55,089 nucleotides of DNA from Bacteroidetes bacterium QS_8_68_28 (lineage in GTDB: Bacteria > Bacteroidota > Rhodothermia > Rhodothermales > Salinibacteraceae), in assembly GCA_003022485.1 (NCBI GenBank), contig PXTS01000005.1, positions 1 to 55,089 of the forward strand, written 5' to 3'. The position numbers were made by a program, and so were the translations under genes. Shown here one piece after another: positions 37,144-46,006 of the stretch. A model generated the notes under the pieces. The model was not told the DNA's origin. It was given only the letters and a program-made list of their open reading frames with translations, and ran no database searches. The first letter of the stretch is position 1. Every line of letters begins with the position of its first letter.

Positions 37144-37229
37144 CCAATGTGTTTGGTGGCAGCACCGTGTTTGGTGGCAGCACAGCGGAGGAGAGCGGTG
37201 CTGCTGAGGAGGCTACGCGCGAACGGTGA
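37083..37229 (+). pseudogene. Out-of-frame C-terminal tail of nuoM
   Basis: In the +2 frame relative to the upstream gene, this reads LLQTIEEKRASTPGGEAVDL and ends SGAAEEATRER. It looks like the hydrophilic tail that follows the last helix of NuoM. It contains the tandem duplication VFGGST, VFGGST (18-bp period). Its open reading and position support a deletion in the missing stretch between the two frames. Confidence 0.6.
37149..37183. repeat. 18-bp-period tandem duplication in the nuoM tail
   Basis: GTGTTTGGTGGCAGCAC occurs at 37149-37165 and 37167-37183, period 18. It lies in the displaced NuoM tail and keeps that frame. Confidence 0.9.
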
Positions 37230-37267
37230 CTCCTATCAAAAAATTGCGGGGCAGGAGCACGGCAGAA

Positions 37268-37375
37268 ATGAACATCGTGAGCGATCGCACCTACTCCGAC
37301 CAAGAGGTGATCGTAGACTATACTGATTTCAGGGAATGCCACTTCGAGAATTGTACTGGAAATGGAAGAGCGTGA
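37268..37375 (+). pseudogene. Fragment of a small protein gene between nuoM and phhB
   Basis: A 35-aa frame, MNIVSDRTYSDQEVIVDYTD and then FRECHFENCTGNGRA. The F-x-x-C-x-F-x-x-C pattern resembles the start of small beta-helix proteins with pentapeptide-like repeats, cut short here by an early stop. It is lower in GC than its surroundings, and a second tiny frame (37361-37423) overlaps its end. Probably debris of an inserted gene; the family call is weak. Confidence 0.35.
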
Positions 37376-37497
37376 ACGGTTCACGGGGAAAACCGTGAGG
37401 GACTTGGTAGAGAAGGAAGTATAAACATTGGTCCTGCTTACTTGACGTTGCGCCTCCACCTAAGCTGCAATTTCAATTTCTAACACCGCCAAATTTT

Positions 37498-37791
37498 ATG
37501 CCCGACCGACAGCCCCTCTCCGAAAACGACATCCAGCAGGCGCTCTCCGGCGGTCTCGACGGGTGGCGCCACGAGAACGACAAGCTCAAGAAGACCTTCG
37601 AGCGCGCGGACTTCCGCGACGCGGTGAGCTTTATCGTGCGGATCGCGTTCTACGCGGAGGAGATGGCTCATCACCCGGAGCTGGAAAACGTCTACGACAC
37701 AGTGGACGTGGCGCTCACGACACACGACGTGGGCGGGAAGGTGACGGAGATGGACCTCGACCTGGCGCGCAAGATCGATGAGGTGGCTTGA
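37498..37791 (+). CDS. phhB: 4a-hydroxytetrahydrobiopterin dehydratase
   Basis: A 97-aa protein (MPDRQPLSENDIQQALSGGL) of the pterin carbinolamine dehydratase family, which regenerates the pterin cofactor of phenylalanine hydroxylase. The active-site motif appears as EEMAHHPELENVYDTVDV and ALTTHDVGGK (His-His-Pro and Thr-His). It is inserted between nuoM and nuoN on the same strand. Functionally it links to tyrosine catabolism (hppD, hmgA) elsewhere in the window, although no phenylalanine hydroxylase gene is present here. Confidence 0.93.
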   Translation: MPDRQPLSENDIQQALSGGLDGWRHENDKLKKTFERADFRDAVSFIVRIAFYAEEMAHHPELENVYDTVDVALTTHDVGGKVTEMDLDLARKIDEVA

Positions 37792-38098
37792 TGGCAGCCT
37801 CGGAGGTTTGGGGGGCGAATTCGGCGTTTGGGGGCTGTGCGCGGCCGGGGTGTGCTGGGGAATCGTTATTCGTACAATTGTAGGGGCTCGATACGGGCCG
37901 AAGGTCATGCCCTCGCGGTGCATCGTGCCCGGCGTACAGCAAAGCGCCTTGCTGCCAGCACGCCCCGCCCGCATCCACACATGAGCGACCAATTGGGCGA
38001 GATCGACAAAGCGGTCGTCACCATCGCCTCTTTTCCGAAGCCCTTTTTCGAACACCACGATTCATCGTGGTGCCGAAAGCTACCAGCGAAGCAACGCA
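37792..38098. other. 307-bp spacer between phhB and nuoN with palindromes
   Basis: The spacer includes the perfect 10-bp palindrome TACAATTGTA (37873-37882) and a hairpin of CACCACGAT/ATCGTGGTG (38053-38072) 26 bp before the nuoN start. A 25-aa frame at 37909-37986 and other frames have no protein character. The stretch looks like leftover of an inserted or repeated element. Confidence 0.5.
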
Positions 38099-39634
38099 AT
38101 GGAAGCCGAACTCTCGCAAGCCTACGCGCAACTCTGGGCCGATCTGCCGGCGATCTTCTCGCTCGGGCTGGTGGCCGTGGCCGGGCTGGTGATGATTACG
38201 TGGGACGTCTTCGACAACAACTCGCCGGTCATCCCGTGGCTCGGCGCGGCGGCGATGGGCACGGGGATCGTCTGGGAGGCGCTCGCGCTGGTGGGCGATC
38301 CCGGCGCGGCGGGGACGGCGATGCTGGGCCTCGTGCGCACCGGCGGCTTCGCATCGTTTATCAACATCGTCATTCTGGCGTCGGGGATGCTTTCGATCAT
38401 CCTGTCGGTGCCGTACCTGCGGCGCATCGAGCACGACTACGGGGAGGTCTACTGCCTCATCATGTACTGCACGGCGGGGATGATTTTCCTCGGAACGGCC
38501 AACCACCTCGTCTCGATCTTCGTGGGGCTGGAGACGATGTCGATCTGCCTCTACATTCTCACGGGGCTGGTGCGCGAGGACGAAGGGGCCGTCGAAAGCG
38601 CATTGAAGTACTTCCTCCTGGGGGCCTTCTCGACGGGGTTCTTTCTCTACGGCATGGCACTGCTCTACGGCGCGACCGGGACGATGGCCTTGCCGGAGAT
38701 GGCTGCGGGCCTCGCCCAGCCGGCTGCGCCGGGGATGATTGGGAGCGAGCTGCTGTTCTGGGCGGGCGTGGCGTTGCTTTTGATCGGGTTCATGTTTAAA
38801 GTGAGCGCGGCGCCGTTCCACATGTGGACGCCCGACGTGTACCAGGGCGCGCCCACGACGCTGACCGGCTACATGTCCACCGCGTCGAAGGCGTCGGCGT
38901 TCGGATCGCTCATTTTGATTCTCGTCTACGCGCTGCCGCCGGAGCACTGGCCGGCGGTGCTGGCGTTCGTGGCCATCGTGACGATGGTGATCGGCAACGT
39001 GCTGGCGATTTCGCAGGCGAACGTGAAGCGAATGCTGGCCTACTCCTCCGTCGCGCACGGGGGCTACGTGCTCGTGGGGCTCACCGCCGGGACGACCGCC
39101 GGCTACGCGGGGGCGCTCTACTACCTGCTGGTGTACGCGCTGATGAACATCGGGGCCTTCGGGGTGATGGCCTTCCTCGAATGGGATGGGAAAGAGGGGC
39201 GCGAGCAGACGCTCCAGTCACTCGCTGGGATTGGCACTCGCAAGCCGCTCCTGGGCGTGACGATGGGCTTCTTCATGTTCAGCCTGATCGGGTTCCCGAC
39301 GCTGGGCGGCTTTATCGGGAAGTACGCGGTCTTTGCCCCGGCGGTGCAGGCGGGCTACACGTGGCTCGTCATTATCGCGGTCTTGATGAGCGCGGTGTCG
39401 GCGTTTTACTACCTGCGCGTGCTCTACGTCTTCTGGTTCATGGACGAAAGCGAGGCGGAAGACGGTGCCCGCAAGGCGTCCTTCCCCGTACCCTTCGCGC
39501 CGGCGGCAGTGCTGGTCGTGTGCGCGTTGCTGCTCGTGGTGCTCGGCGTGCTTCCGTTCCTGCTGGGAACGACCAGCGCCTTCTTCCCCGACGCGGGTGC
39601 GGCGATGCAGGCGGCCGGCGGCGCGGGGCCGTAG
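38099..39634 (+). CDS. nuoN: NADH-quinone oxidoreductase subunit N
   Basis: A 511-aa antiporter-like subunit with 14 helices. It has SIFVGLETMSICLYILTGLV, MFKVSAAPFHMWTPDVYQGA and MLAYSSVAHGGYVLVGLT, with the conserved Glu, Lys and His of the proton path. It is complete, ending after LPFLLGTTSAFFPDAG. It is the last of the nuo genes here, separated from nuoM by the phhB insertion. Confidence 0.95.
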   Translation: MEAELSQAYAQLWADLPAIFSLGLVAVAGLVMITWDVFDNNSPVIPWLGAAAMGTGIVWEALALVGDPGAAGTAMLGLVRTGGFASFINIVILASGMLSIILSVPYLRRIEHDYGEVYCLIMYCTAGMIFLGTANHLVSIFVGLETMSICLYILTGLVREDEGAVESALKYFLLGAFSTGFFLYGMALLYGATGTMALPEMAAGLAQPAAPGMIGSELLFWAGVALLLIGFMFKVSAAPFHMWTPDVYQGAPTTLTGYMSTASKASAFGSLILILVYALPPEHWPAVLAFVAIVTMVIGNVLAISQANVKRMLAYSSVAHGGYVLVGLTAGTTAGYAGALYYLLVYALMNIGAFGVMAFLEWDGKEGREQTLQSLAGIGTRKPLLGVTMGFFMFSLIGFPTLGGFIGKYAVFAPAVQAGYTWLVIIAVLMSAVSAFYYLRVLYVFWFMDESEAEDGARKASFPVPFAPAAVLVVCALLLVVLGVLPFLLGTTSAFFPDAGAAMQAAGGAGP

Positions 39635-39664
39635 GCGCATATGGGGCATCGTGCCCCTGCATTT

Positions 39665-39701
39665 CTTTATCGCCACCGGTTGTCTTTATCGCCACCGGTT
39701 G
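39665..39701. repeat. 18-bp direct repeat
   Basis: CTTTATCGCCACCGGTTG occurs at 39665-39682 and 39684-39701, one base apart, in the leader of the exported protein gene that follows. Confidence 0.9.
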
Positions 39702-39731
39702 CCGCTTCTCTTCCCTGAACGTCGTTTCGCC

Positions 39732-40583
39732 ATGCGCTTTTGCCGTCCTCTCTCGGCCGCTCTTGCCACTGCGTTGTTGCTCGCGGTCGCCGCGCTGCCG
39801 CGCTACGCTTCGGCACAACAGGCCGCGCCTCGTTCTTCGTTTCCGCAGGACCCGTTGCGAATGGCCACGGAGGTGGGGCGCTACCTCTTCGCCTACGACG
39901 AGGCGGCCGGGCGCGCCACCACGATGCTCCTCTCGGAAGAGGCGAGCACCGACGCGGTGGAAACGACCCTCGCCCGCCAGCGCGAAGGCGGCCGGTGGGC
40001 TGTGGGTTTCGGACGCCTCACCGAGGACGGACGCTTTGAGCTCATGCACAAGGTGCTGCTCAACGAAAAGCGCCTCGTAGACGAGGTGCGGACGGGGCTC
40101 GGCCGCCAGCTGCCGCGCGAGCGCTTCTTCGCCCGGGCCGCCCGTGCCCAGCAGCAGGTCCGCACTGCGCTGGACGGGGCGCACGGGCCGTATAACCTGC
40201 TCGTCGTGCCGGTCGGGGCCGAGGAGGGGCGTATGACCGTCTATGCTCTGCCCGCGCAGACGAACCAGAATGCTTATCGCCTCGGCGGGGACTTTCGCTT
40301 TGAGGTGAACCCGGCGGCGGGCGAAATCGTCAGTCGGACGCCGTTGCACGAAGGGTACTACGAGGTCGGCACGCTCCCGCAGGGAACGGCGGCCTCGGCA
40401 CACGAGGCCGTGCGCCCCGTCGCTACGGACGTGCTCTTCGCCACGGTGCGCCGCCCGAAAGCCCCGCACTTCGTGAAAACGGACCGTCGGGTCTACCGCA
40501 TTGCGCCGGATGGGACGATCACGACCGTGCCGGTCGCTTCCTTCGACGGGCGAAGCGACGTGCGGATGCTGGAGGGTATGTGA
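39732..40583 (+). CDS. Exported protein of unknown function
   Basis: A 283-aa protein from the ATG at 39732 with a signal peptide (MRFCRPLSAALATALLLAVA, cut near YASAQ). The mature part has alternating charged and hydrophobic strands (AYDEAAGRATTMLLSEEAST, AVGFGRLTEDGRFELMHKVL, RLGGDFRFEVNPAAGEIVSR). No catalytic motif or membrane helix is seen. It is likely periplasmic or outer-membrane associated. I do not recognise the family. It follows nuoN on the same strand and is ended by a terminator-like hairpin. Confidence 0.65.
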   Translation: MRFCRPLSAALATALLLAVAALPRYASAQQAAPRSSFPQDPLRMATEVGRYLFAYDEAAGRATTMLLSEEASTDAVETTLARQREGGRWAVGFGRLTEDGRFELMHKVLLNEKRLVDEVRTGLGRQLPRERFFARAARAQQQVRTALDGAHGPYNLLVVPVGAEEGRMTVYALPAQTNQNAYRLGGDFRFEVNPAAGEIVSRTPLHEGYYEVGTLPQGTAASAHEAVRPVATDVLFATVRRPKAPHFVKTDRRVYRIAPDGTITTVPVASFDGRSDVRMLEGM

Positions 40584-40611
40584 GGGAACCCGAGATTCGG
40601 GCTCGGATTCG

Positions 40612-40631
40612 GACGGCAGAAGGCCGTCTTT
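40612..40631 (+). terminator. Short terminator hairpin
   Basis: GACGGC (40612-40617) pairs with GCCGTC (40623-40628) over a 5-base loop and is followed by TTT. A second small stem, CCCGA/TCGGG, lies just before it (near 40589). Position after the gene ending at 40583 supports a weak Rho-independent terminator. Confidence 0.45.
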
Positions 40632-40773
40632 CGACCTGAAAGAAGCGTTGCCAGGAAGAGCGGAATGGGGCGTCCGCGCAACAGCAGATTGTGGACCGCG
40701 CGGCCTTCCGTCCACATCAGTAAAGCGAGTGGCCGCCGTCTACCGTCTACGGTCCGCCGCGGCGAACGCCGCC

Positions 40774-42603
40774 TCACCCGATGTCGAACTCGTCGAGACG
40801 GCGGTAGAGGGTCGCGCGGCTCACGCCCAGTAGCTTGGCCGCTTCGGTGCGGTTGCCGCCCGCCGCCTTGAGCGCGGCGCGCACGCGATCCTCTTCGCTC
40901 TCGGAGTGGTTTTCGCTCTTGACGTGGTTCTCGTCTTCGGGGGAGAGATCGGGGCCGGAGCTGTTTTCGCCGGCCGCCTCGCGGATTTCCGGCGGCAGGT
41001 CGCCGGGCTGAAGGATCGGCCCCTCGGTGCGGATGACGGCGAACTCGAGCGCGTTTTTCAGCTCGCGCACGTTGCCGGGCCACTCGTAGTCCAGAATGCG
41101 CCGCATCGCCGCGCGGCTGACCTCCCGGGGCGCGTCCTTGCCGGTGGCTGCGCGGGCTTCCTCCAGCAGGACGGGCACCAGCAGGGGCAGGTCGGTGCGC
41201 CGGGCGCGCAGGGGCGGCAGGTCCACGCGCGCCACACGCAGGCGGTGGAGCAGGTCGCGGCGAAAGCGGCCGGCTTCCACCTCGGCGGCCAGGTCGCGGC
41301 GCGTGGCGGCCACGACGCGCACGTCCACGGCGCGCGGCTCGGTTTCGCCGACGCGCGTGACGGTGCGCTCCTCCAGCACGCGCAGCAGGTTCACCTGCAC
41401 CTCCAGCGGCACGTCGCCGATTTCGTCGAGAAAGATCGTGCCCCCATCGGCGGCCTCGAAGTAGCCCTCGCGCTCCTCGGTCGCGCCGGTGAAAGCGCCT
41501 TTCGCGTGGCCGAACAGGCGACCGGCGGCCAGCTCCTCGGTCAGCGCTGCGCAGTTGACGACGACGAAGGGGCCGCTGGAGCGTGGGCCGTGGTCGTGGA
41601 GGGCGCGGGCGACCAGTTCCTTGCCCGTGCCCGTCTCGCCGGCGACCAGCGCGGTGGAGCGCACGCCCGCCGCCTGGCGGATGTGGCGGAAGACCTTTTG
41701 CATCGGCTCGCTCTGCCCGATGAGGTCGTGGAAGCGGGCCTCCTCGCCCAGACGCCGCCGCAGGACGTGCGTCTCGGTCCGGTCGTAGAAGGCGAAGATG
41801 CGCCGCCGGTCGTCGCGCGGGTCGTTGCGGATTTCGACCTCGACAACGGCGCGGACGTGTTCGTTATTGCCCGGAATCGTCTTTCCCTTCGCGGAAGAGG
41901 ATTCACCCTTCGCGGAAGAGGATTCAGAGGGCGGCGCGGTGAGGCGGAGCTGCTGCCGTTCGCGCGCTTCGGGCGGGGCGTCGGCCTGCTGGGCGAGCGT
42001 GTCGAGGTCCTCCTCGCGGAGGGGGAACGTCTCGCGCCAGGGGCGGCCCGGCCCGGCGTCCAGCAGGTGGCGGGCCGCTTCGTTGAGGAAGAGCACCTCG
42101 CCGTCCTCGCCGGTCAGCACCGCGCCGAAGCGCAGCCCGTCGAGCAGGCGGCGCAGGTCGCGGCGCTGGCGGCGCAGGCGCGCTTCGAGGTCGTGCTTGG
42201 CGAGGGCCACCTCGATGGCGGCGTAGAGGTCGCGCTCCTCGAAGGGCTTGACGACGTAGCCGAAGGGCGAGGCGCCGGTGGCGCGGCGCAGCGTCTCGTC
42301 GTCGCTGTAGGCGGTGAGGAAGACCACGGGCTGCCCCGTCTCCGCGCGGATCGTCTCGGCCGCTTCGATCCCGTCCATTGCGCCGGCGAGGCGGATATCC
42401 ATCAGCACCAGGTCGGGCGGGGTCTCGCGGGCATGGGCGACGGCCTCCTCGCCGACGCTGAAGGGGCCGGCCACGCGGTAGCCCAGCGACTGGAGGCGCT
42501 GCTCCAGCTCCATTGCCACGATGGCCTCATCTTCGACGACCAGCACTTCGGCGGGCGGGGCGTCGGCGGTGCCGTCTCCAGAAAACACCGGCGGGTCGCT
42601 CAT
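40774..42603 (-). CDS. Sigma-54-dependent response regulator (NtrC family)
   Basis: A 609-aa regulator from the ATG at 42601-42603. Residues 18-140 are a receiver domain with [19 protein letters not shown] and phosphorylation site [10 protein letters not shown] (Asp69). A PAS-like sensor follows ([20 protein letters not shown]). The AAA+ domain has Walker A GETGTGKE, the sigma-54 contact loop GAFTGA and Walker [12 protein letters not shown]. The C-terminus is a Fis-type helix-turn-helix, [20 protein letters not shown]. It activates sigma-54 promoters when phosphorylated. A perfect 21-bp tandem duplication encodes ESSSAKG twice in the linker. The histidine kinase gene lies 46 bp upstream on the same strand. 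Confidence 0.94.
   Translation of the reverse strand: MSDPPVFSGDGTADAPPAEVLVVEDEAIVAMELEQRLQSLGYRVAGPFSVGEEAVAHARETPPDLVLMDIRLAGAMDGIEAAETIRAETGQPVVFLTAYSDDETLRRATGASPFGYVVKPFEERDLYAAIEVALAKHDLEARLRRQRRDLRRLLDGLRFGAVLTGEDGEVLFLNEAARHLLDAGPGRPWRETFPLREEDLDTLAQQADAPPEARERQQLRLTAPPSESSSAKGESSSAKGKTIPGNNEHVRAVVEVEIRNDPRDDRRRIFAFYDRTETHVLRRRLGEEARFHDLIGQSEPMQKVFRHIRQAAGVRSTALVAGETGTGKELVARALHDHGPRSSGPFVVVNCAALTEELAAGRLFGHAKGAFTGATEEREGYFEAADGGTIFLDEIGDVPLEVQVNLLRVLEERTVTRVGETEPRAVDVRVVAATRRDLAAEVEAGRFRRDLLHRLRVARVDLPPLRARRTDLPLLVPVLLEEARAATGKDAPREVSRAAMRRILDYEWPGNVRELKNALEFAVIRTEGPILQPGDLPPEIREAAGENSSGPDLSPEDENHVKSENHSESEEDRVRAALKAAGGNRTEAAKLLGVSRATLYRRLDEFDIG
41885..41926. repeat. Perfect 21-bp tandem duplication in the regulator linker
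   Basis: The 21-bp unit at 41885-41905 (CCCTTCGCGGAAGAGG plus ATTCA) is repeated exactly at 41906-41926. It encodes ESSSAKG twice in the PAS-to-AAA linker of the response regulator and keeps the frame. Confidence 0.9.
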
Positions 42604-42649
42604 GCAAGACGGGGGCGTGCAGGGATCATTCAGAAAGGAAGAGACGCGT

Positions 42650-44071
42650 TCACGTGGCGGTTCCATTTTGCTCGCAGGGGAAGACCACGGTGAAGCGCAG
42701 GCCGCTGCCGCCCGCGCCCTTGCCGCCGTCGGCGCGTGCCTTGTCGACTGCTTCGAGGGTGCCATCGAGCTGGCCGGCGAGGGTGCGCACGAGCTTCAAG
42801 CCCATCGAGTCGCCGTTTTCGATGTCATCGGTCGTAAGGTCGTCCGGCAGGCCCGTTCCGTTGTCTTCGACGACGAGGGTGGCAGTCGTCCCGCTCGTCG
42901 AGAAGCGCAGGTCGAGGGTCGGGGCGTTCGCCGCGTTTTCGGGGAAGGCGTGTTCGAGCGCGTTGGCGACGAGCTCGTTGGTAAGCAGGCCCAGCGGGAT
43001 GGCGCGGCTGACGGGCAGCGGGCCGGCCTCTACGCGGCGCTCGAAGCGCACGTGCTCGGCGCCGTGGGCACGCACGAGGTGGTCGATCAGGTCGTCGAGG
43101 TAGTCTGCGAAGTCGATTTCGGCGAGGTTGCCGGAGCGGTAGAGGCGTTCGTGCACCAGCGCCATCGAGCGGATGCGCTGGCGGCCGGCGGCGAGCCGGC
43201 GGGCGGCCCGGGGGTCCAGTTCGCTGTTCTCCTGAAGGGAAAGCAAGCTGGAGATGATCTGCAAGTTGTTCTTCACACGGTGGTGAATCTCGCGCAGGAG
43301 TACATCTTTTTCCTCCAGGGAGCGGCGCAGCTTTTCGCGCGCGGTCTGGCGTTCGCTGAGGTCCTGCGCCACGCAGACGGCGCGTTGCTTGCCAGTGCGC
43401 TCCCCGTGGAGCGGGGCGTAGGAGAAGAGTACCGGCAGCGTAGAGCCGTCTTCGCAGTGGAGGGTGCCTTCCCCGCGCGCCGGGCTGTCGTTCCCGCTGC
43501 CCGCGCCGGCGTCTTCGGCCTCGGGGAGAAGGCGGCGCAGCGGCAGCCCGCGCAGCTCGCCTGCTTCGTAGCCGAGGGCCTCGGTGGCCGCGCGGTTGGC
43601 TCGCTGCACGCGCCGGGCCGGCCCCAGCACCAGCAGCACCTCCGTCATCGAGTCGAGGATGTCGTTGAGGTGCGCGCGCGGAACGGTGCGCTGGCGGAGC
43701 TGCCGGGTGGCCTCCGCAAGGGCGTCGTGGAGGGGTTGGAAGGAGGCGTCGGGGGGCGTCGGGTCGTCGTTGGGGAGGCGGCGCTCCTCCGCACGCCGCA
43801 GCCCCATGCGGCGTGCGGCCTCGGCGGCACGGCCCACCTCCCGCCCCACGGCGCGCCCGGCCCACCACGCCAGCGCGCCGGCCCCCAGGACGCCTGCGCC
43901 GGTGGCTGCCAGCAGCATCAGGCGCGCGCGCTCCACGAAGCGCGCCGCGTCGGGCGTCCCTTCGAGCGCCGGGGCCGCGCGGCCCAGCACCAGCAGCGCT
44001 ATCAGTCCTCCCCCCAGCACCGTGAGGGCGAGCGCTCCGTAGCTGAGGGCGAGGCGCTGGCGGAGGGACAT
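42650..44071 (-). CDS. Membrane histidine kinase of the HisKA_2 type with PAS domain
   Basis: A 473-aa sensor kinase. Two helices near the N-terminus (about 9-31 and 52-72) frame a very short outer loop. A PAS domain spans about 133-250 (ILDSMTEVLLVLGPARRVQR, LHCEDGSTLPVLFSY). The phosphoacceptor box is LLREIHHRVKNNLQIISSLL (His near 264), the HisKA_2 form. The ATPase domain has ELVANALEHAFPENAANAP (N box) and VVEDNGTGLPDDL (G1). It most likely phosphorylates the downstream NtrC-type regulator. The start at 44071 is 30 bp after the upstream kinase's stop. Confidence 0.93.
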   Translation of the reverse strand: MSLRQRLALSYGALALTVLGGGLIALLVLGRAAPALEGTPDAARFVERARLMLLAATGAGVLGAGALAWWAGRAVGREVGRAAEAARRMGLRRAEERRLPNDDPTPPDASFQPLHDALAEATRQLRQRTVPRAHLNDILDSMTEVLLVLGPARRVQRANRAATEALGYEAGELRGLPLRRLLPEAEDAGAGSGNDSPARGEGTLHCEDGSTLPVLFSYAPLHGERTGKQRAVCVAQDLSERQTAREKLRRSLEEKDVLLREIHHRVKNNLQIISSLLSLQENSELDPRAARRLAAGRQRIRSMALVHERLYRSGNLAEIDFADYLDDLIDHLVRAHGAEHVRFERRVEAGPLPVSRAIPLGLLTNELVANALEHAFPENAANAPTLDLRFSTSGTTATLVVEDNGTGLPDDLTTDDIENGDSMGLKLVRTLAGQLDGTLEAVDKARADGGKGAGGSGLRFTVVFPCEQNGTAT

Positions 44072-44101
44072 TCGGCGGGGAGAACGAAGAAAAAGCGCTG
44101 C

Positions 44102-46006
44102 TTACGACTCCTCCTTGCGCTGAAGCGTAAAGACGACCGCGTCGCTGAGGTCGTTGTGGATCTCGACGGTGCGGGCGGAGCTGACGTACCCGGCCTTGCG
44201 CACCTCGATGGTACGGCGCCCCAAGCGCAATTCGTAGGTGCCGGGCGTCGTCTTGTTCTTTCGCAGTTCGCCGTCCACCAGCACGGCGGCGGCGGGGACG
44301 TCTTCGCCGTCGGGAGTGCGCGCGGTGATGCGCACGCGTTTCGTCTTGCGCAGGTCGAAGACGCGGGTGCGCTCGTCGCCGGCGTCGAGCGGGAGGCGCA
44401 CGGTGCGCGTGCCCAGCTCGGGATGGGTGAGGGTGAGGGTGTGCATTCCCGGCGCGAGCGTGTCGGTGTGGAGGGCACCGGTGTTTTGCGCGACGACCTC
44501 TCCGTCGATGGCGAGCGTGCCGGAGGGCTCGAGGCGCACCCGCAGCACCGCTGCCTGTTCGGCGGGCAACGCCTCGTCGTTTGAGGCGAGGTCTGCGGAG
44601 CGGCGGGCGGAGCGGGTGGCCGGTTCGTCGGGAGGCGCCGCCGGCGAAGGGGGGTCCTCGTTGCGGATGCGGGTAAGGCGCATACCGAAGAAGTCGGTTC
44701 GGCTGCCGCTGGCGGTTTCCAGGGTCGTGTCAAAGTTGGCGAAGCCCGGCTTCTGTACCCGCACCCGCACCGACCCCGGCTCGACGAGGGCGCCCCGGAG
44801 CGGGGTCGTGCCGGCCGAGTCGCCATCGAGGTAGACGGTCGCCCCCGTGGGCGTGGAGTCTATCGAGAGGCGCGTGGCCGCCGGTTCCTCGCGGGCAGGC
44901 GTGGTCGGGCCGGCGTTCGTCGTGTCGGCGTCCGACGCAGAGCGCGCGGCGGGCTCCGAGCCGGAGGGCGCCGGAAGGAACGAGCGCGCGGCCCAGAGCG
45001 TCCCGCCCAGTAGCGCGCACGCTCCCGCGAGGAAGAGCAGGGCGGTTGTGACCGTGGAAGCGCCGGGAAGCTTCTCCGAAACCCACGCGCTGCCGGAAGG
45101 CCATGCGGGCCGCGCCCCTGCGTCGCGCTCCGCCGATTCCTCACGGGCAGGCGCGGCGGCCGGCTCCCCCGCCGCGAAGGGCACCAGCGCGGCGTGCAGC
45201 ACGTCGGCGCTCTGGACGCGCTCGGCGGGGTCTTTGGCAAGCGCTTTCATCACGGCCGCCGAGAGGCCGTCGGGCACGCCTGAGGCGAAGGCAGTGGGGG
45301 GAGGAAAGGGCTCCTCGACGATGTGGCGCTGCACGGCAAAGGACGTCTGCCCGGAGTCGAAGGGGGGGCGTCCGGCCAGCGCCTCGTAGAGCATCATGGC
45401 GATGGCAAAGAGGTCGCTCCGCTCGTCAGCCTCGCGCAGCCCTTCGATCTGCTCGGGGGCCATGTAGCCGGCGGTCCCGGCCGTCTCGCCGGCTGCGGTG
45501 ATCTGCGTGTCGGCAGAGCGGATCTTGGCCAGCCCGAAGTCGGTGATTTTGACGGGGGATGCGCCGCCCGGCTCGTAGCCCTCGGGCACGATCAGGTTGG
45601 AGGGCTTGAGGTCGCGGTGGAGGACGCCCGCCTCGTGGGCGTGGCCCACCGCGCGCACCACCGGCAGGAAGAGGGCCACCGCCTCCTCGGGCGCCAGCGG
45701 GCCGTGCTGCTCGAGGTAGGTCTCCAGCGGCTCCCCCTCGACGTACTCCATCACGATGTAGACGCCCTTGACCGACTCGCGCAGGGCGTGCACGCGCACG
45801 ATGCCGGGGTCGTCGAGCCGGGCCAGCGCCCGCGCCTCTGCCCGAAAGCGCCCCATGAACGAGGGGTCCTCCGCGAGATGGGGGGACAGCATCTTGAGGG
45901 CCACCGCCTTGTTGAGGCCCGTGTCGGTCGCGCGGTAGACCGTCCCCATGCCGCCGTGCCCAACGACGGCTTCGATGCGGTACTCGGCAACCGTTTCTCC
46001 GACCAT
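44102..46006 (-). CDS. Hanks-type Ser/Thr protein kinase with PEGA domains
   Basis: A 634-aa membrane kinase. The N-terminal kinase domain is complete: GHGGMGTVYRA glycine loop, Lys38 in ALKML, HRDLKPSN (Asp132) and DFG at 156-158. A single helix (ALLFLAGACALLGGTLWAAR, about 345-365) follows a Pro/Ala linker. The outer part has PEGA-type beta modules: RLSIDSTPTGATVYLDGDSA and a second ending YELRLGRRTIEVRKAGYVSS, as often bind cell-surface ligands. It is the first gene of a three-gene operon with the histidine kinase and regulator. Confidence 0.93.
   Translation of the reverse strand: MVGETVAEYRIEAVVGHGGMGTVYRATDTGLNKAVALKMLSPHLAEDPSFMGRFRAEARALARLDDPGIVRVHALRESVKGVYIVMEYVEGEPLETYLEQHGPLAPEEAVALFLPVVRAVGHAHEAGVLHRDLKPSNLIVPEGYEPGGASPVKITDFGLAKIRSADTQITAAGETAGTAGYMAPEQIEGLREADERSDLFAIAMMLYEALAGRPPFDSGQTSFAVQRHIVEEPFPPPTAFASGVPDGLSAAVMKALAKDPAERVQSADVLHAALVPFAAGEPAAAPAREESAERDAGARPAWPSGSAWVSEKLPGASTVTTALLFLAGACALLGGTLWAARSFLPAPSGSEPAARSASDADTTNAGPTTPAREEPAATRLSIDSTPTGATVYLDGDSAGTTPLRGALVEPGSVRVRVQKPGFANFDTTLETASGSRTDFFGMRLTRIRNEDPPSPAAPPDEPATRSARRSADLASNDEALPAEQAAVLRVRLEPSGTLAIDGEVVAQNTGALHTDTLAPGMHTLTLTHPELGTRTVRLPLDAGDERTRVFDLRKTKRVRITARTPDGEDVPAAAVLVDGELRKNKTTPGTYELRLGRRTIEVRKAGYVSSARTVEIHNDLSDAVVFTLQRKEES

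Noticed and set aside
37909-37986. 25-residue frame in the phhB-nuoN spacer
   Set aside because: No protein-like pattern. It lies in a spacer with palindromes and shows no conservation that I can judge.
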